In this document: positions 17,509 to 25,819 of the stretch, in pieces
How positions within the stretch are numbered: the stretch's first letter is position 1
How the letters are laid out: every line of letters begins with the position of its first letter
Assembly: GCF_002743055.1 (NCBI RefSeq)
Contig: NZ_PDYM01000028.1
Location: 1-42,659 of the forward strand
Direction of reading: 5' to 3'
Length of the DNA stretch: 42,659 nt
Source of the DNA: Sporosarcina sp. P13
GTDB taxonomy: Bacteria > Bacillota > Bacilli > Bacillales_A > Planococcaceae
Translations under genes and position numbers: made by a program
Notes under the pieces: generated by a model
Told to the model about the DNA's origin: nothing
Databases searched by the model: none
The model's input: the letters and a program-made list of their open reading frames with translations, nothing else

Positions 17509-19008
17509 TTGAAAAAGTCATCGGCAGGTTATTCTACACAGTTAGGGTTAGTTATTACGCTTATTGCAGGTTCAGTAGGGCTCGGAAACATTTGGAGATT
17601 TCCGAGAATCGCCGCCGAAAATGGTGGAGGAACATTTATAGTCGCTTGGGCTATTATGATGATACTTGTTTGTTTGCCAATTATGTTGGGGGAACATTCG
17701 ATGGGACGAGCTACACGACACGGCCTTCCTGGCGCTTTTAAAGACTTTATCGGTAGCAAATATACGTGGATGGGCATCACTGTCACGATTATGATGTTTG
17801 CTTTAAATGCCTACTACACCGTATTAACAGGCTGGGTTGTTTACTATTTAGGATTATCTATTACAAATGGATATAAAGGTGAAGATAAAGCCGTACTTTT
17901 TGACACGGTATCTGGTGGTAACTATATAACTGTACTAATCTTTGTTGCGCTCATCTCATTAGCTTGTTACATAGCGTATAAAGGAATTAAAGGAATTGAG
18001 AAAGTATCGAAAGTATTTTTACCGATTCTATTTATCAGTCTAGCAATCGTCGCGATTTACTCAATTACATTACCAGGTTCGTCAAAAGGGTTGAATTATT
18101 TATTCTCTTTTGATCCTACTCTATTATTCAGTTCAAAGATTTGGCTTGAGGCCTTAACGCAAGCAGTTTGGTCGGCTGGAGCGGGCTGGGGATTAGTTAT
18201 TACGCTTGCTGTTTTTACAAAGTCTAAATCTGATTTGTCATTAACGACTAGTATCCAAGTGGCGGGCGACGGTATGGTAGCGTTACTTGCTGGTATGGCC
18301 GTTGTACCTGCGGTGTTCGCAATGGCTCCGACAATTGAAGCTGCAGAAGGTATTTTGACACAAGGCAATTTTGGTTTAACGTTTATTTCATTGACCAATC
18401 TATTTGAACAAATGCCAGGGGGCTACTATATTGGAGTTTTGTTCTTCCTAAGCTTAGCATTGGCAGCGTTTTCATCTGTTATCGCAAGTGTGATGATTGT
18501 CATTTTGCCACTAGCAGATTCGGGGGTTTCTAAGAAGAAAGCAATTCTCTGGACATACTTAATCTTGATCGTTTGGGGTCTACCTTCTGCTTGGAATCCA
18601 ACGTTCTTATCGAATCAAGACTGGATTGTTGGTCAAATGATGGTATTCGGTGCGTTTCTATCTTGCTTTGCACTCTATAAATTTGGTGTCTCAAAAGTAC
18701 GTAAAGAGTTTATTAATAATCCCTATACAGGTATGCCGATTGGTAAGTGGTGGGAGTATTCCATCAAGTATATCGCGCCTGTCATTATCGTGATTATGTT
18801 TGTTTGGTGGTCTGTCCAATCGATTGGTTGGGATGATCAGTGGTGGAATCCATTTGCTGCATTAAGCTTAGGTACGTTGATTTTACAGGGAGGACTTATG
18901 CTGTTGATCAGTATTATTTTCAATAACCGAGTGAGCGATTCTATTCAGACAAAGCATTATATAGGCAACGGTTTTCCGGAAATTCCGAAAAACGACTACT
19001 CCGAGTAA
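17509..19008 (+). CDS. Sodium:neurotransmitter symporter (NSS) family transporter
   Basis: A 499-aa sodium-coupled amino acid importer. The family signature GLGNIWRFPRIAAENGGG lies at residues 24-41 between the first two membrane segments, with about twelve segments in all. The length and the tiny following gene match the MetP/MetS-type bacterial pairs. TTG start with CAGGGGGT seven bases upstream; the ATG in another frame at 17487 is a shadow. The gene sits 39 bp after the M20 gene, so import and hydrolysis are likely coupled in one transcript. The substrate cannot be read out; the downstream lyase suggests an amino acid such as diaminopropionate or a derivative. Confidence 0.93.
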   Translation: MKKSSAGYSTQLGLVITLIAGSVGLGNIWRFPRIAAENGGGTFIVAWAIMMILVCLPIMLGEHSMGRATRHGLPGAFKDFIGSKYTWMGITVTIMMFALNAYYTVLTGWVVYYLGLSITNGYKGEDKAVLFDTVSGGNYITVLIFVALISLACYIAYKGIKGIEKVSKVFLPILFISLAIVAIYSITLPGSSKGLNYLFSFDPTLLFSSKIWLEALTQAVWSAGAGWGLVITLAVFTKSKSDLSLTTSIQVAGDGMVALLAGMAVVPAVFAMAPTIEAAEGILTQGNFGLTFISLTNLFEQMPGGYYIGVLFFLSLALAAFSSVIASVMIVILPLADSGVSKKKAILWTYLILIVWGLPSAWNPTFLSNQDWIVGQMMVFGAFLSCFALYKFGVSKVRKEFINNPYTGMPIGKWWEYSIKYIAPVIIVIMFVWWSVQSIGWDDQWWNPFAALSLGTLILQGGLMLLISIIFNNRVSDSIQTKHYIGNGFPEIPKNDYSE

Positions 19009-19041
19009 TAAAACTACTACGTATAGATGGGATGGGTTTCT

Positions 19042-19155
19042 ATGACTATAAATGCAGTAATTATGATGATTATTATACTAGGTTCATTTTTTGGAGGGTT
19101 TGCAATTATGCTAGCTCGCCTTTTGGGAAATGCAAAGAATGTTGAGAATGAATAA
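19042..19155 (+). CDS. MetS-type small subunit of NSS transporter
   Basis: A 37-aa single-span peptide with a hydrophobic stretch at about 4-27 (containing MMIIILGSFFGGFAIML) and a short charged tail (RLLGNAKNVENE). This size, position and composition match the small MetS subunits that follow NSS transporters in Bacillales and Corynebacterium, where MetS supports transport by its partner. The start ATG 19042 lies 33 bp after the symporter stop, with G-rich AGATGGGATGGG upstream. The stop is followed at once by the AAGGAGTG ribosome site of the next gene. Confidence 0.85.
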   Translation: MTINAVIMMIIILGSFFGGFAIMLARLLGNAKNVENE

Positions 19156-19168
19156 GGAGTGACAAAGA

Positions 19169-20326
19169 ATGTCATATATAACATTTACAGAAGAAGATTT
19201 CGTTCCAAGAATTGCTACATGTCAAAGGAAATTGGAGCAACAAGGCTTTGATGGCCTGCTTGTAACGGCTGAAAGTAACTTAACGTATTACTGTAACTTC
19301 CATACCCATGCACCTTGGTCCACCTTTACAAGATCTGCTTTTCTATTTATTCCGCTAAAGGGTAAGCCGTTGCTTTACGTACATGTCTTCCAAGTGCCAG
19401 ATGCTGAGAAAATCACAAAAGGTTGCGATGTATTAGGCTTTGAAAGCTTGACAGGACCGACTGCCAAAGAGCTTCGTGACGTCATGGACGCGCGAGGAAT
19501 GGCAAGTGGAACGATTGGGATGGAAATGGGCCATGAGCAATTAATCGGATTCCAATTAAATTTATATGAATCATTGAAGAAGGAACTCTCAGCAGTTCAA
19601 TTTAAAGATGCTTCAAATCTCATTTGGAGTCAACGAGTGATTAAATCACCGAAAGAAGTGGCGTGTATTCGTAAAGCATGTGAAGCGACTAGCTTTGCAC
19701 ATGATAAAGTGTTCGCGAATATGAAAGAAGGCATGACGGAGTTGGACATGTCGAGGCTTGTTCAAAGGTACATGCTTGAAGGTGGCGCAGATGCTCCAGG
19801 GTTCGTTATCCTCACTTCAGGCGTAGAAAATTACGATCGAATTAGCAAAACAGCAACCGACAGAATGTTAGTAAATGGCGATTATATTTTCTTGGATTTA
19901 GGTGCCAGGTACAATGGCTATTGGTCTGACTTTTGCCGGACGGGCGTAATTGGAAAAGCGAGTGAAGAACGCAAGACGTATCAACAGAAAATACATGAAG
20001 TGACGATGCGGGCAGCGGAAATTATGCGTCCAGGTGTTCCGGTAGCCGATCTAGCGAGAGCGTGTTTTAAAGAAATGGAGCGCGTGGGTATTGATGCAAA
20101 CTTCGAGTGTGGTAGATTGGGTCATAGTATGGGACTGATGAGCACAGAGCCGCCATCCATCACAATCTATGATGATGCGATACTAGAAGAAGGCATGATT
20201 ATTAATCTAGAACCAGGCGTAGTCAATGAATTAGGGATTTTTAATTTAGAAGAAAACTTCGTCATCACAAAAGATGGTGCGGATCTTCTTTCAGGCGGCA
20301 GTCGAGAACTTCATTCAATTATGTAA
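19169..20326 (+). CDS. M24-family metallohydrolase (Xaa-Pro peptidase / ectoine-hydrolase-like)
   Basis: A 385-aa pita-bread-fold hydrolase. A creatinase-type N-terminal domain spans about 1-155. The M24 catalytic domain shows all five metal ligands: the two Asp in FLDLGARYNGYWSDF, His in GRLGHSMGL, Glu in NLEPGV and Glu in NLEENFVIT. The N-terminal segment IGMEMGHEQL is reminiscent of ectoine hydrolase (DoeA) and related amidine/peptide hydrolases. RBS AAGGAGTG. Downstream of a sodium symporter and upstream of diaminopropionate ammonia-lyase, it could open a cyclic amidine or cleave a peptide. Aminopeptidase P is the plain alternative. Confidence 0.85.
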   Translation: MSYITFTEEDFVPRIATCQRKLEQQGFDGLLVTAESNLTYYCNFHTHAPWSTFTRSAFLFIPLKGKPLLYVHVFQVPDAEKITKGCDVLGFESLTGPTAKELRDVMDARGMASGTIGMEMGHEQLIGFQLNLYESLKKELSAVQFKDASNLIWSQRVIKSPKEVACIRKACEATSFAHDKVFANMKEGMTELDMSRLVQRYMLEGGADAPGFVILTSGVENYDRISKTATDRMLVNGDYIFLDLGARYNGYWSDFCRTGVIGKASEERKTYQQKIHEVTMRAAEIMRPGVPVADLARACFKEMERVGIDANFECGRLGHSMGLMSTEPPSITIYDDAILEEGMIINLEPGVVNELGIFNLEENFVITKDGADLLSGGSRELHSIM

Positions 20327-20371
20327 ACAAGCCAATATATGAAGAATATAAATAAAAGGGGACAAGAAAAA

Positions 20372-21592
20372 ATGACGGTTCAAGTATTTAATGGATGTAA
20401 AGTGAGTAGTGGGAAGAAGCAAGCAATAGAAAAGAGTAATTTCCTGACAGTGAAGAAAGCAGAAGAGATTAAGGACTTTTTTAAAACTGTAGAAGAGTAT
20501 AAAGAGACCCCTTTAGTATCACTAGATTCTCTAGCAGAAAAGCTTGGCGTTAAAAAAATCTACGTAAAAGACGAATCTACACGGATGGGCCTAAACGCAT
20601 TTAAAGTCATCGGTGGATTATATGGTATTTCCAAAATACTATGCGAAAAATTGAATGTGGAGCTGCATGAGATTACATTTGATTACCTATTATCTGAAGA
20701 AGTCTATGAAGTGATTAAAGATTTTGTTTTCATCTCAGCTACTGACGGTAATCATGGGAAAGGCATTGCCTGGATGGCCAATAAATTGGGATGTAAATGC
20801 GTAATCTATATGCCTAAAAACACAGTATCTTCACGTGTCGAAGCGATTGAATCATTGGGCGGTACAGTGCATGTTACAGAGATGAATTATGACGATACGA
20901 TGCGAGAAGTTGTGAAAATCGCTGAAGAAAATAATTGGTATCATGTGCAGGATCAAGCATGGGGTGAGTATACTACGATACCGAATTGGATTTCAGAAGG
21001 TTATATGCTGATTGCACATGAAGCAAACGAGCAAATGATTGCAGATGAAACGCCAGCACCGACGCATATTATGTTGCAAGCAGGAGCGGGTTCATTTGCA
21101 TTCGGTATCGCGGGTTATTATGCAGATGCGTATGCGAATAATAAACCACATATGACTATTTTAGAGCCCGAAAATGCGGCATGTTACTTTGAATCTATCC
21201 AACAAGACCGGTATACTACAGTAAGTGGAGAACTTAAAACAATTATGGCAGGATTATCTGTAGGCGAGCCGAACACAGAAGCGTGGACTACATTAAAGGC
21301 TGTAACGGATGCTTTTGTGACGCTACCGGATTATGTGTCCGCACGAGGTATGCGCGTGCTTGCAAGCCCACTTGGTACCGATCAGCGTGTAGTATCTGGA
21401 GAATCGGGTTCATCCATCGGTATCGGTTTGCTATCTTTAGTAGATACGAAAGAGGCAGCAGGATTAAAAGAAACATTGCAACTCGACGAACACTCAGTTG
21501 TGTTATTATTTAATACAGAAGGCAATACAGATCCAGAAGGGTATGAGAATATTGTCTGGGGTGGCTGCTATCCTACACCGACTATGTCATAA
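20372..21592 (+). CDS. dpaL: Diaminopropionate ammonia-lyase
   Basis: A 406-aa PLP enzyme of the YgeX/DpaL family, converting 2,3-diaminopropionate to pyruvate and ammonia. The PLP lysine lies in GLNAFKVIGG, after KDESTRMG; SATDGNHGKGIAW and the glycine-rich loop QAGAGSFAFG hold the cofactor phosphate. The length agrees with the family (about 400 aa). ATG 20339 is also in frame, but AAAGGGGAC before ATG 20372 decides the start. Family assignment is strong. As in other diaminopropionate operons, upstream hydrolases probably release the free amino acid. It is the terminal catabolic gene before the GntR regulator. Confidence 0.9.
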   Translation: MTVQVFNGCKVSSGKKQAIEKSNFLTVKKAEEIKDFFKTVEEYKETPLVSLDSLAEKLGVKKIYVKDESTRMGLNAFKVIGGLYGISKILCEKLNVELHEITFDYLLSEEVYEVIKDFVFISATDGNHGKGIAWMANKLGCKCVIYMPKNTVSSRVEAIESLGGTVHVTEMNYDDTMREVVKIAEENNWYHVQDQAWGEYTTIPNWISEGYMLIAHEANEQMIADETPAPTHIMLQAGAGSFAFGIAGYYADAYANNKPHMTILEPENAACYFESIQQDRYTTVSGELKTIMAGLSVGEPNTEAWTTLKAVTDAFVTLPDYVSARGMRVLASPLGTDQRVVSGESGSSIGIGLLSLVDTKEAAGLKETLQLDEHSVVLLFNTEGNTDPEGYENIVWGGCYPTPTMS

Positions 21593-21667
21593 AAGAAAAA
21601 TTGTACGGGGGTTTCCTAAAGCGTAACCCAGCTGTTAGTAAAGGGAATGAATGGGGGGTGAATGGTT

Positions 21668-22327
21668 ATGGAAGGTAGTGTGAAAATCAAACGCACATTC
21701 ATGCGAGATGAAGCGTATGACATTCTACAAAACTGGATTATTGCAGGGAAACTAGAACCAGGTGCGCTATTGAGAGACCAGGACTTGTCTGACTTATTGG
21801 GGATAAGCCGGACGCCTATTCGAGAAGCGCTGTTACGATTGGAACGAGATGGACTTGTAGTAACGAAGCCAAATAGGTCAACCACAGTCACCCAAGTTCA
21901 TTTTGAAGAAGCGGCTAATATTTATCTTCTGGTGGAAACACTAGAAAGCTTGGCGATGGATCAAGCATTTCCGAATATTACAGATGATGTGATTCGTGAG
22001 ATGGAAGAATTAAATGAGCAATTTATCGATCAGTTACATACTGGGGATAAAGTGGCGGCTTTCCAAATAGATAGTGAGTTTCATCAAAAGATTATAGATC
22101 TATCCAATAATCCTGAACTAGTAAAGTTACTGGCGAATTTAAAGATAAAAGTACAGCGTATGGAAATCTATTACTTCAGCCTTGCGGATAACGGTGAGAA
22201 GTCCATTCATGAACACAAAGTAATTATAGATTCTCTTAAAAAGAAGTGTAAAAAGAGTGCGAAAGAAGCTATCCAATCGAACTGGAGAAATAGTTTGAGT
22301 CGGATGATGGATCGTAATCTAGAGTAA
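21668..22327 (+). CDS. GntR-family regulator with FCD ligand domain
   Basis: A 219-aa transcription factor. The N-terminal winged helix contains LSDLLGISRTPIREALLRLE (about 38-57), typical of the FadR subfamily. The C-terminal FCD domain (about 80-215) has the metal-site residues spread over DSEFHQKI and HEHKVII. ATG 21662 is also possible, but its spacing to GGGGGG is only three bases; ATG 21668 has nine. It is the last gene of the M20-NSS-M24-dpaL run, 75 bp after dpaL, and probably controls that run in response to a pathway acid. A strong terminator follows. Confidence 0.9.
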   Translation: MEGSVKIKRTFMRDEAYDILQNWIIAGKLEPGALLRDQDLSDLLGISRTPIREALLRLERDGLVVTKPNRSTTVTQVHFEEAANIYLLVETLESLAMDQAFPNITDDVIREMEELNEQFIDQLHTGDKVAAFQIDSEFHQKIIDLSNNPELVKLLANLKIKVQRMEIYYFSLADNGEKSIHEHKVIIDSLKKKCKKSAKEAIQSNWRNSLSRMMDRNLE

Positions 22328-22348
22328 GAAAAATAAATTTTAAAATAG

Positions 22349-22412
22349 ATGCATCTTTCATTGATAATAGGGTATAGAACCTTATTAGATCAATGCAAAG
22401 ATGCTTTTTTGT
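22349..22412 (+). terminator. Intrinsic terminator
   Basis: A long stem, GCATCTTT-C-ATTGAT with ATCAATG-C-AAAGATGC plus inner pairs AATAGG/CCTTATT, is followed by TTTTTTG. It closes the dpaL-gntR transcript. Confidence 0.88.
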
Positions 22413-22547
22413 TATTCTAGCAAACTTATAATAGCGGTAGTCTGAATATTTCTTTAATTGGTAGATGCGAATATAGTGCTAGCAAGTAAAATAGAATGAA
22501 CAAGTACGTTACATACGACAAATATAATGTGTGGGGAGGAACAGATT

Positions 22548-23795
22548 ATGAAGAAGTTCAGTCGAAGCTTTGTATGCACTCTATTGTTCGTAATGCTTTC
22601 ATTTACTATTTTTCCAGGAACGAGTCAAGCGGCAGTAAAAGATTTCGAGGATGTGCCAACGACCCATTCGAATTATAAAGCAATCCAGTATATGCAGGAG
22701 CAAGGGCTTATTGGAGGATATCCGGATGGAACGTTCCGACCGCAAGATCCTATCAGCCGTAAGCATGTCGCTGCATTATTGGACAAAGCGCTAAAGTTGC
22801 CTCAGCCAACGAACAATCAAGTGAAGTTTTCGGATGTACCGAAGACGCATCCGTACTACACTTCCATCATGAAATTATCAGAAGCGGGTATTGTCAGCGG
22901 AGGCGTGGATGGAAGATTTAATCCGGAGGCACCGATTACGCGTATCCAGATGGCGAAAGTATTAGATCTAGCATTCGATCTTCATATGACAACACAAAAT
23001 GCATTTTATGATGTCTATTTGGATCATTGGGGTTATGTTCATGCCAATGCGCTATTTGCTAGCGGTGTAGCGAAAGGGTATCAAGGTGAGTTTTCACCAA
23101 ATGAGTCCGTCACACGCGCACATTATGCGGAGTTTTTGTACCGCGCGATTCTTGTACGGGATGCTCGTCCGGTTACGGATAAAGTGACCAAAGGAAAAGC
23201 ATGGGATCTAACGAATCGCCTGACTTATTTTCTTGAACACACGATGAGAAAAGGACAAATGAATGGTCAACCGTTTGACGATATAAAAACAGATTTGTAT
23301 CCGTATGCTACGAAAGATTTTGTGGACAACAGCTTGAAAACTTATTATCCGAAAGCGTGTGTAGAATGTTATTCAAATGCTCTTCCACAATTGCGTATGG
23401 AGCCATATGTCCGTTTCGAATTCACTCAACCAGACACAAACACGCTTCAAGTCCAGACAGTAGAATTCCAAAATGGCATTTCCACTGGTGGCTTTTTGGA
23501 CTACACATTCAAGAAGCAAGAGGGGAAATGGAAAGTGGCGAACTTCAAGTTTGTCCCAGCTGGAACAAAGAACTTCGAACTGACAGTGGACGAAGCAAAG
23601 AAGGTCATCCAAGAAGAATATAAATCGTATAACTATAAGGAAGTCGCAATCAAATACGTAACAAAAACTCAACAAGTTGAACTGGATCCTGTAACAGATG
23701 AGCCGTATACATTCGACCAATACGTATTTAATGCAGTGACGGAATATGGTCGATACAAAGTACACTTCAATTCAGCGGATGGTCTGATGCAATAA
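22548..23795 (+). CDS. Secreted SLH-domain protein (paralogue of the 3364 gene)
   Basis: A 415-aa exported protein with the same plan as the product of 3364-4608. A signal peptide spans about 1-30 (KKFSRSF, hydrophobic core, SQAA). Three SLH repeats follow with GYPDGTFRP, GGVDGRFNP and GYQGEFSP. The unrecognised C-terminal domain contains CVEC at the place of CTEC in the paralogue. Both proteins share VTRAHYAEFL and the GGF-tract region (TGGFLDYTFK here, HGGFVGYLFK there). An in-frame ATG at 22527 is disfavoured, because the GGGGAGGAA ribosome site lies after it and before ATG 22548. A duplicated cell-surface gene on either side of the catabolic islands. Confidence 0.93.
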   Translation: MKKFSRSFVCTLLFVMLSFTIFPGTSQAAVKDFEDVPTTHSNYKAIQYMQEQGLIGGYPDGTFRPQDPISRKHVAALLDKALKLPQPTNNQVKFSDVPKTHPYYTSIMKLSEAGIVSGGVDGRFNPEAPITRIQMAKVLDLAFDLHMTTQNAFYDVYLDHWGYVHANALFASGVAKGYQGEFSPNESVTRAHYAEFLYRAILVRDARPVTDKVTKGKAWDLTNRLTYFLEHTMRKGQMNGQPFDDIKTDLYPYATKDFVDNSLKTYYPKACVECYSNALPQLRMEPYVRFEFTQPDTNTLQVQTVEFQNGISTGGFLDYTFKKQEGKWKVANFKFVPAGTKNFELTVDEAKKVIQEEYKSYNYKEVAIKYVTKTQQVELDPVTDEPYTFDQYVFNAVTEYGRYKVHFNSADGLMQ

Positions 23796-23811
23796 TGTGA
23801 AATAAATAGTG

Positions 23812-23855
23812 AAGCCACATTCCAAGAGCGTTCATGGAGTGTGGTTTGTTTTTTT
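23812..23855 (+). terminator. Intrinsic terminator
   Basis: CCACATTCCA pairs with TGGAGTGTGG (one G-U) around a ten-base loop, followed by TTTGTTTTTTT. It ends the SLH transcript and lies six bases before the 21-bp array at 23861. Confidence 0.85.
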
Positions 23856-23860
23856 GGGGG

Positions 23861-24000
23861 CGCGCTCGTAGAAAGCGTCCTCGCGCTCATAGAAAGTGCT
23901 CCCGCGCTCATAGATTGTGGTCACGCGCTCATAGAAAGCGTCTTCACGCTCATAGAAAGTGCTCCCGCGCTCATAGAAAGCGTCCCCGCGCTCATAGACG
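23861..24000. repeat. Short 21-bp tandem array (CGCGCTCATAGA type)
   Basis: Between six and seven units of 21 bp, each starting CGCGCTCATAGA or a one-base variant, followed by a variable nine-base part such as AAGCGTCCT or AAGTGCTCC. It is the same repeat as the larger array at 25820. No spacers and no length variation. Frames stay open through it, but no ribosome site precedes them, so I treat it as non-coding. Confidence 0.9.
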
Positions 24001-24084
24001 CCAGTTATCTTGTCCAGCCATATCAGCTATGGTAATCTAAAGCTACCGAAAAAACTCTATGTGCGTGAGGAAGGATGTAACTAA

Positions 24085-24306
24085 ATGAACTTCGAAGAAA
24101 TTTTGCCACGACTAAAAGCAGGCGAAAAAGTGATCCGCGGGAATTGGGGCGGTGCTGAACTATATGTGAAACTGGTCCCAGCGGAAACACTAGACGGTGA
24201 AACGATGAATCCGTATTTCGTGATCAATGTGCGCGGGGAAGGCTACACGATGTTTACGCCGACCGTATGCGATTTGCTGGCGGAAGATTGGAAAATTGTT
24301 GAGTAA
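24085..24306 (+). CDS. DUF2829 / Tad2-like small protein
   Basis: A 73-aa protein matching the DUF2829 pattern: MNFEEILPRLKAGEKV, then GNWGG, LYVKLVP, a central NPYFVIN segment, and the ending DLLAEDWKIVE. Phage members of this family include Thoeris anti-defence protein Tad2, which sequesters the cyclic ADP-ribose signal; many other members are of unknown function. Here the gene is chromosomal and no other phage gene sits beside it, so anti-defence activity is only a possibility. A clear ribosome site GAGGAAGGATG lies before ATG 24085. It has its own terminator at 24321 and lies just after a 21-bp repeat array. Confidence 0.8.
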   Translation: MNFEEILPRLKAGEKVIRGNWGGAELYVKLVPAETLDGETMNPYFVINVRGEGYTMFTPTVCDLLAEDWKIVE

Positions 24307-24318
24307 TTAAACGACAAC

Positions 24319-24346
24319 GAGCGCATGGGTAACCATGGGCTTTTTT
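24319..24346 (+). terminator. Intrinsic terminator
   Basis: GCGCATGG pairs with CCATGGGC (one mismatch) around GTAA, followed by TTTTTT. It lies between the DUF2829 gene and the SDR gene, whose ribosome site begins right after it. Confidence 0.8.
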
Positions 24347-24363
24347 GATTGGAGGAAATCAAG

Positions 24364-25101
24364 GTGCAACATGAATTTTCAGGTAAGAACGTATTTATTA
24401 CAGGGGCGGCTTCAGGAATTGGGCGTGCCCAGGCTGTTGAGTTTCTTAAAAATGGTGCGAATGTTTATGGTTTTGATGTCGATCAAGCGGGTTTAACTTC
24501 ATTGGCGGAATGTTACGATGGTTTCCGTTTTACAGCGGGTAGTGTGCGCAATCATGCCGATGTTTTGGAGGCAGTGACGCAGGCGGGGGATATTGATATT
24601 TTGTGTAATACAGCGGGTGTACTTGACGGTTTCGCGAAAACATTGGAAACGGATGAAGCGTTATGGGATCGCATTATGGATACGAATTGTAAGGGAATGT
24701 TTCTTGTGACGAATGCTGTTCTGCCGAAAATGCTTGAGCGGAAATCTGGAGTGGTTGTCAATATGGCATCGATTGCAGGCTTAGTGGCAGGTGGTGGAGG
24801 TGCTGCATATACCGCATCAAAGCACGCGGTTATCGGCTATACGAAACAACTATCGATGGACTATTGCAGAGAAGGAATTCGTGCAAATGCGATTGCACCG
24901 GGCGCAATTCAGACACCGATGAATGCGGCAGATTTTGCGGGGGATGGTGATATGGCGAAGTGGGTGGCGGATGAAACGCCGGCCGGTCGCTGGGCGCAGC
25001 CTGAAGAAGTAGCTAAACTGACACTGTACTTGGCGTCGAACGCAGCTAGCTATATTCACGGTAGCGTGATTCCGATTGATGGAGGGTGGACCGCAAAGTA
25101 A
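24364..25101 (+). CDS. Short-chain dehydrogenase/reductase (SDR), FabG-like
   Basis: A 245-aa classical SDR oxidoreductase using NAD(P)H. The cofactor motif TGAASGIG lies near residues 15-22, NTAG near 84-87, and the catalytic Ser, Tyr and Lys in SIAGLVAG and YTASK. The C-terminal GSVIPIDGGW ending is typical. GTG 24364 is chosen because TTGGAGGAA lies eight bases before it; the in-frame TTG at 24349 lies inside that ribosome site. The substrate is not readable: 3-oxoacyl-ACP or a sugar/alcohol dehydrogenase are both common in this family. It has no clear operon partner. Confidence 0.9.
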   Translation: MQHEFSGKNVFITGAASGIGRAQAVEFLKNGANVYGFDVDQAGLTSLAECYDGFRFTAGSVRNHADVLEAVTQAGDIDILCNTAGVLDGFAKTLETDEALWDRIMDTNCKGMFLVTNAVLPKMLERKSGVVVNMASIAGLVAGGGGAAYTASKHAVIGYTKQLSMDYCREGIRANAIAPGAIQTPMNAADFAGDGDMAKWVADETPAGRWAQPEEVAKLTLYLASNAASYIHGSVIPIDGGWTAK

Positions 25102-25104
25102 TAG

Positions 25105-25133
25105 TTTCCAGTACCCATCATTTCTGCTATACT
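25105..25133 (+). promoter_or_regulatory. Candidate sigma-A promoter of queT
   Basis: TTTCCA, 17 bp, TATACT: a good -10 and a weak -35 just after the SDR stop. Transcription would begin near 25140 and give an untranslated leader of about 115 bases. Confidence 0.5.
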
Positions 25134-25139
25134 AGGCAA

Positions 25140-25254
25140 GCAGTCTTTACGTCTGCACTACGGAACTTCTTGATAGAGCGATAGGCTCTCTCTTCCTTTG
25201 TCCGTAGTTATTACTAAAACGGCTTTGATGCTGTTTTATAAAGGAGGAATATAT
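25140..25254 (+). promoter_or_regulatory. Structured 5' leader of queT, candidate queuosine-precursor riboswitch
   Basis: Three stems can be drawn by eye. ACTACGGA (25157-25164) pairs perfectly with TCCGTAGT (25201-25208). Inside it, AGAGC (25175-25179) pairs with GCTCT (25185-25189). AAAACGGC (25216-25223) pairs with GCTGTTTT (25230-25237) just before the ribosome site AAAGGAGG. QueT genes often carry preQ1 riboswitches, but I cannot match this leader to the preQ1-I consensus. Regulation by preQ1 is inferred from the gene, structure from the sequence. Confidence 0.45.
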
Positions 25255-25761
25255 ATGACGTTACTCTCAAAAGAGCGACCGGGCATAGCAGTCGGAGAGA
25301 TTGCGAAGATGGCCATAGTAGCTAGCCTATATGTGGCTGTTACGGTCATGCTTGCTGTCGTCAGCTTCGGTGCCATTCAACTACGTCTATCGGAAATGTT
25401 CAACTACTTAGCTTTGTTTAATAAGCGCTATGTGATCGCTGTAACAGCAGGTGTCGTACTAGCAAACTTCTTTTCCCCGACATGGTTCTTGGACGTTCCC
25501 GTTGGCGGACTTGCGACGTTTCTTGTGCTGATCATTAGTCGAGCAGCTACGAAAAATATGAAGTCGATGAAGATGAAATTTGTCTGCATGGCTCTCATTG
25601 CGGTCTTCTCGATGTTTAGTATTGCTGGTCAGTTGACGTTGCTGTATGGTTTACCATTCTGGTTTACCTGGTTCACAGTCGGCGTTGGCGAGTTATTGTC
25701 GATGACTGTTGGCGGCATGATTATGCTAGCTCTTTCGAAAAAAATAGATTTTAGTAAGTGA
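25255..25761 (+). CDS. queT: QueT family transporter (queuosine precursor uptake)
   Basis: A 168-aa membrane protein with five or six hydrophobic segments, the size and pattern of QueT (COG4708), the substrate-binding component of an ECF-type transporter for queuosine precursors. Typical features are the N-terminal hydrophobic run after EIAKMAIVASLY, the conserved IQLRLSEMFNYLALFN stretch (about 42-57) and the GVVLANFFSP segment. ATG 25255 is chosen because AAAGGAGG lies eight bases before it; the longer frame from 25198 runs through the structured leader. A strong terminator follows. The ECF energising subunits are not in this window. Confidence 0.87.
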   Translation: MTLLSKERPGIAVGEIAKMAIVASLYVAVTVMLAVVSFGAIQLRLSEMFNYLALFNKRYVIAVTAGVVLANFFSPTWFLDVPVGGLATFLVLIISRAATKNMKSMKMKFVCMALIAVFSMFSIAGQLTLLYGLPFWFTWFTVGVGELLSMTVGGMIMLALSKKIDFSK

Positions 25762-25767
25762 GTGATG

Positions 25768-25803
25768 AAAAGCACATCCCTTTTGGGGGATGTGCTTTTT
25801 TGT
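25768..25803 (+). terminator. Intrinsic terminator of queT
   Basis: AAAAGCACATCCC pairs perfectly with GGGATGTGCTTTT around a short loop and is followed by a T-run. It lies directly before the large 21-bp array. Confidence 0.92.
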
Positions 25804-25819
25804 TTTGAAGAAATTGTAC

